NCBI GenBank assembly: GCA_035079385.1
Contig: JAVHKY010000016.1
Coordinates: forward strand, 6,805,501-6,869,500
Source: Aspidiotus rigidus
Lineage: Eukaryota; Arthropoda; Insecta; Hemiptera; Diaspididae
Length of the DNA: 64,000 nt
Direction: 5' to 3'
The position numbers were made by a program, and so were the translations under genes. The notes under the pieces are model-generated. The model was not told the origin of the DNA. It was given only the letters and a program-made list of their open reading frames with translations, and made no database searches. Of this stretch, positions 22,888 to 64,000 are shown piece by piece. Every line of letters begins with the position of its first letter. The stretch's first letter is position 1.

Positions 22888-24198
22888 ATGAGTTACTATT
22901 TGTTTCAAACAGTTATAATCAATGAGTTTATGACGCGCATTAGCTATGGTTGGATATTTATAGCTACAGTACTGAAACTGAGGGCCGAAGAACAGATATC
23001 ATGGATTATTTCTGTAAGTGAGGTGGCCACGATCCTTGGATCAATAGTTTCAATTCCCCTCGTAGATAATCTTGGCCGGAAGAATACTCTGATCATGATT
23101 CCAATTATGTATTTCGTCGTTTGGGTATCAACGACTTTCGTTCGGGATATCTACCTTGTGTACGTAGTACAAATCATCTTCGGCTTGGCCATTGGTATAA
23201 ACAACGTGGTCTCTGGAATCTACACGATTGAGAATTGTTCACCTCATTTTCGTGGAATCATGGGCAGTATCATCATGATTACGGTTTTTGGATCAGAATT
23301 TATTGAGTATATTGTGGATAACTACTACTTATCCTATGAAGCCACAGCGATAGCGAGTATCATTCTCGCCGGATGCGTATTTGCTACCTTTTATTACGGG
23401 ACAGAGACTCCTTATTTTCTAATCATGAAGGGGAGGCGCGAGGAGGCTGAAAAAAGCCTCTTATGGTTATCCGATAGCAAGAACCCCGATGAAGTAGCCG
23501 AAGAACTGAAGAAGATTGAAGATAGTATCGCCGAAGAAAAGCTGAAGAAACGGTCTCTGAAATTGTTATTCTTTTCAAGTGCAAATTTGAAGGGTATCTT
23601 CGTGGTGGTTTCTATGAGAGTACTTCTAATAGCCAGCGGACATAGTGTCTGGAGCATCATCTTTCCACAGTCCACCGTGTTGACATTTATGGTCCTCTGT
23701 GTGTCACCATTCATTATTGAAAAGGTGAATAGAAGATCGCTGGTAATAGGATGCAGTGTGGCCGTTACTGTCTGTTATACTTGTTCTTATCTGCTAATGT
23801 CCTTCCACAATAATGAGTACACATTCCTGTATCATGCTTGGCTGATCATTGCAAGGTTAACGTTCAACATATTCACCGCGCTCATGATACCGGCATGGTA
23901 CGTTCTCAAAGAGGAACTACTGCCATTCAGTGTGAGAGCAATAGGATCCAGTATGGCAATTATAGCTTTCTCAATGTCGTCCTTCATATTTCGGACAACT
24001 ATCAGGCCAATAGCCGCGAGTTATGGTAGGGAAACGAATCTCTTGATCTATTCGATCATGGGTTTGCTCATGACCGTTTTTGTTTACTTCCTTCTTCCAG
24101 AAACTAGAGGTAGACCATTACACGAGTTGCATAATTCGCAAAAAGGCGAAATTATCCAGTTGGAAGAACAATCGGATACGCAACTAGGAAGAGAATGA
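22888..24198 (+). CDS. MFS sugar transporter, facilitated trehalose transporter Tret1-like
   Basis: The 436-residue single open frame belongs to the sugar-porter branch of the major facilitator superfamily, plasma-membrane proteins that move trehalose or hexoses. Seen motifs are helix 1-2 with SWIISVSEVATILGSIVSIP, the helix 2-3 loop DNLGRK (60-65), GIYTIENCSPHFRG (110-123), the cytoplasmic loop PYFLIMKGRREEAEKSLLWL (175-194), a charged central loop with EELKKIEDSIAEEK, the helix 10-11 segment EELLPFSVRAIGSSM and the C-terminal signature PETRGRPLHEL (404-414). Helices alternate through the protein as expected for 12 segments, although helix 1 is short. The start at 22888 is the first Met in frame with homology. 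A first exon upstream is possible, because related proteins have about 20-40 more N-terminal residues and TTTCAAACAG at 22904-22913 could be an acceptor. Substrate is inferred only. Confidence 0.8.
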   Translation: MSYYLFQTVIINEFMTRISYGWIFIATVLKLRAEEQISWIISVSEVATILGSIVSIPLVDNLGRKNTLIMIPIMYFVVWVSTTFVRDIYLVYVVQIIFGLAIGINNVVSGIYTIENCSPHFRGIMGSIIMITVFGSEFIEYIVDNYYLSYEATAIASIILAGCVFATFYYGTETPYFLIMKGRREEAEKSLLWLSDSKNPDEVAEELKKIEDSIAEEKLKKRSLKLLFFSSANLKGIFVVVSMRVLLIASGHSVWSIIFPQSTVLTFMVLCVSPFIIEKVNRRSLVIGCSVAVTVCYTCSYLLMSFHNNEYTFLYHAWLIIARLTFNIFTALMIPAWYVLKEELLPFSVRAIGSSMAIIAFSMSSFIFRTTIRPIAASYGRETNLLIYSIMGLLMTVFVYFLLPETRGRPLHELHNSQKGEIIQLEEQSDTQLGRE

Positions 24199-24235
24199 AA
24201 CATTCTTGCAGAAATTATACGCTTTGACTTTGTCA

Positions 24236-24600
24236 ATGGATCATGTTTTCGATGTTGAACATTGATCGATGCATCTGCGAAATATATCCTTTGAGCATAA
24301 TGGCTCCCGTAAGAAATACATGCGGAGCAAAGATCATCATGTTACTAATTGAAAACAAGAGAAAATTAAGAAATGAAAATTTGCTTTTGAAATGATTATG
24401 ATGAGAATAACTGAAAGATATTCGTTTCATTCTTTAAATATTCATTACCTATTTTTCATTAGTGACATGATGATCTTTGCTCCGCATGTATTTCTTATGG
24501 AAGCCATTACGTTGGAAGGATATATTTTGGGTACTTTTCCAACAGTGAATCAGGTGTATCGATCGATGTTCAACATCGAAAACTTGATCCATTGCGTCTA
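24236..24600. repeat. Inverted repeat 3' of the intact transporter
   Basis: The arm 24236-24345 and the arm 24466-24600 are inverted copies, sharing TTTCGATGTTGAACAT and TGCGGAGCAAAGATCATCAT, with about 120 bp between them. A single transcript across it would fold into a long hairpin. The matching place in copy 1 (about 13680) lacks it. It lies before the candidate polyadenylation signal, so it may be within the transporter 3' UTR. Confidence 0.65.
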
Positions 24601-24981
24601 TAGGAGGATTGATTACAGAAGAAAGATCCTTTGGAGGGGTACTTTACACTTGAAACTTCTTCTGCCATTATTTGGCTCCGCTCAAATTGTCTTAACCAGC
24701 TAGGTACTTCTTTTTTTCTCATACAGCTTGGAACAGGGTTTATTTCTGATTCTTTCTCCATCTTTGTCTGAAAAAATCTTCAAAACATTCCTTCATATGA
24801 GAAATGAAAACACGACTATTTTTTCAAGTATTTTCTTCGTTTGTTGAGCTCAATATTCAGAGATTTCAGAAATCGTCACATATTACGAATAGAAATGCAC
24901 TAGAAAAGGATGGTGACGGTTTAAAGTTTATCGATCGGAGGTCATCCAATAAGTTGAACGACTATTGTGAGTCTTGTGATC

Positions 24982-24987
24982 AATAAA
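24982..24987 (+). terminator. Candidate polyadenylation signal for the transporter
   Basis: AATAAA lies about 785 bases after the stop codon at 24198 and is followed by a T-rich run (GTTTTTCAATTGT). Other AATAAA hexamers exist in this AT-rich region, so this is only a candidate. Confidence 0.3.
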
Positions 24988-27415
24988 GTTTTTCAATTGT
25001 AAGTATACATGTTATCATAGACAATAAAATGAGTAGTATAGAAACTAACGATGAAGCGCACTGCACTGTATATTATTCGAATAAATTTGTGAGATTTCGC
25101 ATGGCCTATTCATCTATTTATATCGTATATCTGTATTTTATTCAGGCTATGCTGGGCTACTACGCGTAAGCATGTCAATTTATTTTTGAGTAGATAAATT
25201 TATCATAGTTGAACTTCGATGAATACAACATTCGAATTTCAAGTATACTTTTTATTCATTCGAAGATGCCCTATTTTGTCTCGGAAAAAATGATCGAAAT
25301 TTTCAGCAAACACCTGAGAAAAAAAAAAAAAAAAAGTCAATATATTAGTGAAAATCATGGAAAATCAATACTGGAAACATATTATTTACCATTGATCTCC
25401 GACGCATGAATCAGATTACTTATTCGCAGCGGATTCCATTGTTCAAATATGAATTAATAATACAGATTCCTAGCTGCAACATTCTTCAAATTCTAGGAAG
25501 CAAAAATCATTTGCAAGTCAGCAAGTCACTGAACATAATTCTGATGATAATTTACAAACACAACTCTACGAAACTCACTAAACATACCTCATTTTAGAAT
25601 TCAAGCATTCAAAAATGACACCTCATACACACAACTTATACAATACGTACCTGACCTCAGCCAAATTTTTCTCTCTACTCTAAAATATTAAACTATCTAT
25701 AAAATTAAAATTAAAGTAAAATTAGTCTCTGAGATGTAGGTACCTTTAGTGTAACATATCAAAGCTTGAAAGCTTGAAAGAAAAAAAGAAAAAAACGTAC
25801 AAAAGAACAACGCGACCGGTTTTGATCAAAATCTGGCTAATAATCAGTCCTCGATTTCAGTATGCTTAGTTCAAATTGTTTCCCGATATATAATGATCAG
25901 ACAGATTCTGATGGAAACCAGTCGCATTTTTCTTGAATAACTTTTTGAGTCCGTAAATTACGAGTAAAAATTCTCCCCTCTCCAAGAATACGTTTAAGAA
26001 TGATCGCTCATACATTTTTTGCGAGGCATCGCTCACAATTCAGTTCATAAAAAATTGTAGAATCGAACTCTTGCCAGATTGTCAGCGCCAAGATACATCT
26101 GACATCAAATTCATCGAGTATTCAATATTGTGTACATAACATCCGACCTGAAACTCACAAATACAGAATGAATGAATAAGATACCGCAGATAATTTTGAT
26201 TGATGTTGAAAATAAAGTCACGAACATTTACCTATTTTTTATTCAAAGTTTATTATATGTTCTACTGCGTTACAAATGATCTCCCAAAAAATCGTCAATT
26301 TTCAGCTTTCTCAATTCTGACTAGTGAAATAAATAGATTCAAATCTCGTAGAATACGAAAACATTTATTAAAAATATAATATATTCTTTATTCTTACAAC
26401 AAAGATTCGACATTTATCTTCACAAAACAAAAACAAAGAAAAAAAAACGAAACGAAATAAAATATCATCGACAGTATTTGTCCAAAAATTTTACAGACAA
26501 AAAAAAAAAAAAAAGAAAAAAGAATGAAATTTAAAAACAAGCTCACAACAAGGGTATCGACAGTAAATCATTTCACACGAGTTTATCGTTTGTTTTTGTT
26601 TTATTTAGAATATTGATTCGTATATTCTTGAATATCGTCGCTTCGTTTTAATTTTAATATTTTATTTTATTTTTCTTTTAAATTGTACTTAAGCTACAAA
26701 TTGATTCGTGAAATCAGAACTTATTTCTCATATAAATCAAGTCAAATGAGAGTCCTAGAAGTCATAAACTATACATATCCAGAAACCGAACACAAGGAAA
26801 GGTACAAAATTGAAACTAAGAACTTGAGGAAAACAAAATAAGGTCGACGAGAAGGAGAAAAAATACAGCAATAAAATAAATACACCAACTGCGAAGAAGC
26901 TTAAGAAGAATTAAAAATGATCATCTGATTATAAGTTACTTTTTCTCAATATTTTACCGTAGGCAGTTTTAGAACAAGTTGGAGTTGTCATTTATTTATT
27001 TTTTTGTTTTAATGAGTTTTATACCCGTGAAAATTACAAAAAACAAAATACAGAAAATTGAACAAAAATGTTTCAGATAAGACTTGCAACAAGAATTTGA
27101 AAGGATTCGAAAAAATATTGTCTCAGTTACTTTTTTTTTTTTTTTTCTCTTTTTTCCTCCAATAAATCATACAAAGAGTGTAGAAGAATATTTCACTTCT
27201 CGTTTTCAAGACGTCCTCATTTTGTAAAAATAAATACCAGTTTCGATACTCCTTTCATCAAATGATTAACATGAAGAGCAGTTGTACATTATTAAATGTA
27301 GTACGAGTAGATAGTGAATCAACAAAAATGAACTAAAATGGGAAAATATTATCTATCACATTGACGATGATGAAAATATTATGACAATGATGATGAAACG
27401 CGTCTAAGACTTGGA

Positions 27416-60732
<33,317 letters not shown>

Positions 60733-62179
60733 CTGAAACATGAAAATAAAAAATCGACTCGTAAAAGAAACTTGTATCGTTAAAGAATTTCGCGAGTAAT
60801 AATTTCATTAATTAGTATAATAATCTCCTCGGCATGTGCTCCAAATGACTACGACCTAATGAAGTTTGTCGTCGTGTGCTAGCAATTATCATACCATACA
60901 GCTTTCGGGCTCGACTTTTGTAAAATTTGCGAGACTTGTTGGTCCATTGTCGAACTATCGTAACGGTAAAATATTAAAGTCGAATTTTCGACGTTATTCA
61001 ACCTTTCATTAACCGTTATCGTCGAGAATCGACAAATAATTTATTCTCCCTTCTTTTTCGTTTCGTTTCTTCTTCTTTTCCAAGTTTTCCAATTAAACTC
61101 GCGAACACAGCGTCAAACTTACAGAAACACGTCTTACAATCGAATACGCCGTAAAATAACGTAGCCTACAACAATGTAGAAGCAACAAAATTCATCTTTT
61201 GCTCGAAAAATACCACCACGAAGGCCGAATACGAATTCTTCGTCGCAGTAAGAATAGATGAACGTTAAGACTTCCGAATTTTTATTTCTTGAGCCTCTCC
61301 TCCACGCTCGCTGATCGTCCTTTTTTTCCCTGCTTTCGTTATGATATTTTTACCAGTACAGTATACAAAAATCACTTCGTTTAATATCCTACCGATGTTA
61401 AATCCGAAATAGTATCCTCTTTTGTCTTTTTCACTTCCCCCTCTCTCTTACTCGTCGCGTATATTTTCGCATTCCTTATTTACCTCTCTCATTTCATCCT
61501 CAACTTCGGAGTGGTTGACGTATATATACGAAGAAAATAAAAACACCCTTTCGTCGCTCGTTTCATTTTACTACTACAACGTTTCGTCGTATCTGATTTG
61601 AAATATTACTTTTTCGCGATTCTAAAAACTCTTTTCATCGTTATGAATTTTTTTCAATCAAAATAATATCGTGTAAGACTACAGCTCGCGTGTTTCGCCT
61701 ACATATTACGTACACCATTCTCTATCTCTTTCGTTTATTTCACTCTTCTCACGTTTCTTTTTCTCTCTCCCATTTCATCGGAATACCTTTTCTTCTAAGT
61801 CTACTCGATGTTTGAAATTTGAAACCGCCAGTCCTTGCAATGACTTTTTTTGTTTTTAATTGATTCACATCGTCAAATTATGTTTTGAATTCGATACCAA
61901 TTAGTGGTAAGTGGAGTACATTGAACCGACCGGGGAGAAACACGGTTTGTTAGACGCGGGTCACCGCGAACGGAAACGTACCTTCTCGCGCTAGTTCGAG
62001 AAGGGTAAATATGAACCTGTGACTCCTTTCATTTGTATTCCCCTTGGACTTACAACGAACCGTCCATCCGGCTCGATATCACAAAAATAATTGGTAAACC
62101 CATCACACCAAATGTTTAATCCACAAATACATATTCTACTCCGACGCATGAAAGCGTGGAAAGAGAACTGCCTCTTCTT
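60733..62179. other. Upstream intron, no exon found
   Basis: I searched for the start exon of the RPUSD2-like gene here and saw none. It has C/T-rich stretches but no repeats of note. Confidence 0.4.
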
Positions 62180-62510
62180 ATTCTGTGGGTATCACTGAAC
62201 TCATGGCCATCTTTGACTGTCTTTCTCTCTCACTTAATCCCCACCAAATAGCAACTTTCTGCTTTTTCTCACTTCACTTACTGCAAGACTTTTACAGCTT
62301 CAATCCTCTCATTGATTCCCTTACTACTGATTACACTCAACTCAATTAACTGTAACATAACATTCATATGGATACCAGAACACATTGAGTAACGAGAACA
62401 TCATGACCTCGTCGACAAAGCTGCTAAAAAAGCCACTGCTTTCAGAAAACTCTCAGAAAAATCCCCCCTTCCCGCTTCTGACTATCAAAATCATTATTAA
62501 TGGTATAACA
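62180..62510 (+). mobile_element. LINE RNase H remnant
   Basis: Plus-strand frames include TELMAIFDCLSLSLNP, FIWIPEHIE and DLVDKAAKKATAF, which fit the end of a Jockey-type RNase H domain (E.AI..C, WIPSH.gi.GNE.VDKAAK). Frameshifted. Confidence 0.6.
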
Positions 62511-62689
62511 AGCCCGTAACTGACGAGTTTTCTTGGGGGGGGGGGGGCAAGATAGGGGCAATAATGAAGATTAGTCATCGGCTTTAGTCTTTAACAATTT
62601 TTTTCATGATCTTAAACGGTTAATTAACTTCACGATTCAAACGCATACTTTGCGGAAATTTTCTAACCTACGTCTCACATTTTTCCCAC

Positions 62690-63190
62690 TCCTCTAACTG
62701 GATCCGGCTGAAGAGGATAGACGAGTCAGCAATTGCTACGCGTAAGTTTTGCGCAGCCGTCAGCCTCGATATAAGGAATGAGTTCAATTCGATTCCATGG
62801 AAGAGGATATTGGAAGCACTTGTGGACGCTGAAGTGCCCGCATACTTGCTCAGGATGATCAGTAGCTACGTATCTTAGCTGCTGTGAAATCCAAGCAGAG
62901 ACGTCTGCTGGTACAGTACGGCACCCCGTTACTTGTGGGGTGCCGCAGGGGTCGGTTCTTGGGACGCTTTTGTGGTGCGTTGAATTTAACGGGATAGTTA
63001 ATGAGAAGTTTCCATCGCCCGGGGGTTAAGCTTATCTGCTATGCGGATGACACCCTCGTGGTATGCACTGCCGAAACAATGGTAGCGGTGGAGAGCGCGG
63101 GTAAACCGGGCTCTAGAAGTAGTCGGTAAGATGGAGGCCATTTTATTCACGACTCGTCGGAAGGTCTTTCCACCCACCTTTCGTCTGCAA
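62690..63190 (+). mobile_element. R1/LOA-like LINE RT pseudogene
   Basis: Plus-strand pieces in order are AAVSLDIRNEFNSIPWKRIL (motif A), VPAYLLRMISSYVS, TCGVPQGSVLGTLLW (motif B) and KLICYADDTLVVCTAETM (motif C, YADD). Frames are broken between them and the distances are close to those in intact RTs. A third retroelement clade in the window. Confidence 0.75.
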
Positions 63191-63228
63191 GGGGGAAAAA
63201 TAGAAACCAAGAAGCGAATGAAGTAGAA

Positions 63229-63465
63229 TCAATACGTTTTCTTTTTCATCCAAGCTTTTTTATGTTCGTCAACTCTAATTTGGAGCTGACGGCTGGTTAT
63301 TCCTATGTAGATGCTAGGGCAATCTCCACAAGCTACCCTATAAACCCCTCCCCTCTCGGCCATCGGGATAGGGTCATTTAGTTTGACGAAAAGGCTCTTA
63401 ACCGTGTTGGCATTATAGTAGGCCGGCCGAAAACCGAAGGGACGGAGGATACGGCCCAAAGTGAA
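63229..63465 (-). mobile_element. Penelope-like GIY-YIG fragment, third family
   Basis: The minus strand has FRPAYYNANTVKSLFVKLND, a GIY-YIG start GVYRVACGDCPSIYIGITSR and RVDEHKKAW. It faces the plus-strand RT piece that follows, head to head. Confidence 0.75.
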
Positions 63466-63477
63466 TTGATTAAAGGC

Positions 63478-64000
63478 ATGAAGAGGAAGATTAGGGAGGC
63501 TGGGTTAATTGTCACAAAAGCTGACAAAGGGAATGCCGTGGTGGTCATGGAGAAGTCTTCTTACACTTCCAAGGTCCACGATGTGCTCAGCCAATGCGGA
63601 GCCCAGGAAAATGCACAGTTCAACTTTCCTAACTTCGTAAAAGAGGTTAGGTTTCTTATTAATCATTGTAATTTCGTCATTAAGAAACCTCTAACCAAAA
63701 AAGATATTTTAGAACCTAACTCCGTTCCTCCCCTCCTTTACGGGTTGCCAAAAATTCATAAGGAAGGTGTACCTATGCGACCCATGGTCTCTTTTGTCGG
63801 ATCCCCGACCTACTCCCTTGCGAAATTTCTCGATCGCTGGTTCAAGTCTAGAGTGGAGTTCGAGTCTCCCCATTCCGTATTGAATTCATGTACCCTCGCT
63901 AACAACCTGAAGGATAGTTCCCTGCCTCAAGGCGTAACTTTATGTTCCTTCGATGTGGTGGGGTTATTTCCCAACATCCCAAAGGCTACTACTATGCAGC
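63478..64000 (+). CDS. Penelope-like reverse transcriptase, N-terminal part, running off the window
   Basis: The frame is open from the Met at 63478 to the window end (174 codons and one base). It begins MKRKIREAGLIVTKADKGNA (TKADKGN.VVVM is the class motif). It continues with ENAQFNFPNFVKEVRF and LEPNSVPPLLYGLPKIHKEG then VPMRPMVSFVGSPTYSLAKF. Near its end is RT motif A, CSFDVVGLFPNIPKATTM, with the first catalytic Asp. No frameshift is seen in the visible part, so the copy may be young, but motifs B and C and the nuclease lie outside. Upstream sequence continues in frame for a few codons before meeting the inverted GIY-YIG piece, so the true start may be lost. Confidence 0.8.
   Translation, partial: MKRKIREAGLIVTKADKGNAVVVMEKSSYTSKVHDVLSQCGAQENAQFNFPNFVKEVRFLINHCNFVIKKPLTKKDILEPNSVPPLLYGLPKIHKEGVPMRPMVSFVGSPTYSLAKFLDRWFKSRVEFESPHSVLNSCTLANNLKDSSLPQGVTLCSFDVVGLFPNIPKATTMQ

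Larger units (their letters stand above)
22408..27130. repeat. Segmental duplication, transporter block, copy 2
   Basis: Same-orientation duplicate of 11918-15771, containing the intact transporter. Compared with copy 1 it has an extra inverted repeat at 24236-24600. Towards its right end (26310-27130) it is almost identical to 14930-15771, including A-rich tracts and the CATTTATCTTCACAAAAC segment. This is the region 3' of the RPUSD2 stop codon, so it probably includes that gene's 3' UTR. The minus-strand exon-like segment of copy 1 is disrupted here at about 25920-26147. Confidence 0.85.

Overview
This window is nuclear DNA of an animal, most likely an insect and perhaps a hemipteran such as a scale insect or mealybug. 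The evidence is AT-rich DNA with long repeat-filled introns, a trehalose-transporter-like MFS gene pair, Penelope-like and Jockey-like retroelements, and nuclear copies of mitochondrial DNA that read correctly only with the invertebrate mitochondrial code (in-frame AGA as Ser, TGA as Trp). The order is an inference, not a demonstration.

The main gene is an RPUSD2-like RNA pseudouridine synthase on the minus strand. Eight phase-consistent exons run from 60732 down to 27416, and the 5' end lies outside the window. Its introns hold most of the right half of the window: a nested plus-strand gene of unknown function (30475-31669), two large satellites (38075-40615 with TGACGTCA palindromes, 43280-46605 with hairpin-forming units), a truncated Penelope-like element, Jockey-like LINE remnants, a rearranged mitochondrial insert (50830-52150) and a three-unit ~750-bp tandem array next to a hAT-like MITE.

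The left half (1-27955) is a degenerate tandem segmental duplication. The repeated unit is [MFS sugar transporter - spacer - last two RPUSD2 exons - flank]. Complete unit parts lie at 11918-19410 and 22408-27955, and a third flank with a truncated exon is at 1-4760. Only the right-hand copy (27416-27933) adjoins the rest of the RPUSD2 gene. The right-hand transporter (22888-24198) is intact; the left-hand one (12358-13656) has lost its homologous start codon and an internal segment. Insertions separate the copies: a LINE in copy A, a Penelope-like element inside an older repeat-associated pseudogene (7475-11482), and a 2.25-kb TA-flanked inverted-repeat element carrying mitochondrial COX2 sequence (19438-21683).

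The Penelope-like element at 7475-10912 carries well-formed type I hammerhead ribozyme folds in its terminal repeats. The end of the window (62180-64000) is a pile-up of LINE RNase H, R1-like LINE RT and head-to-head Penelope-like fragments. I see no tRNA or nuclear rRNA gene, CRISPR array or prokaryotic operon. I found no clear undescribed multi-gene system. The most unusual items are the nested unknown gene, the hammerhead-bearing element, the exon-carrying segmental duplication and the two structured satellites.
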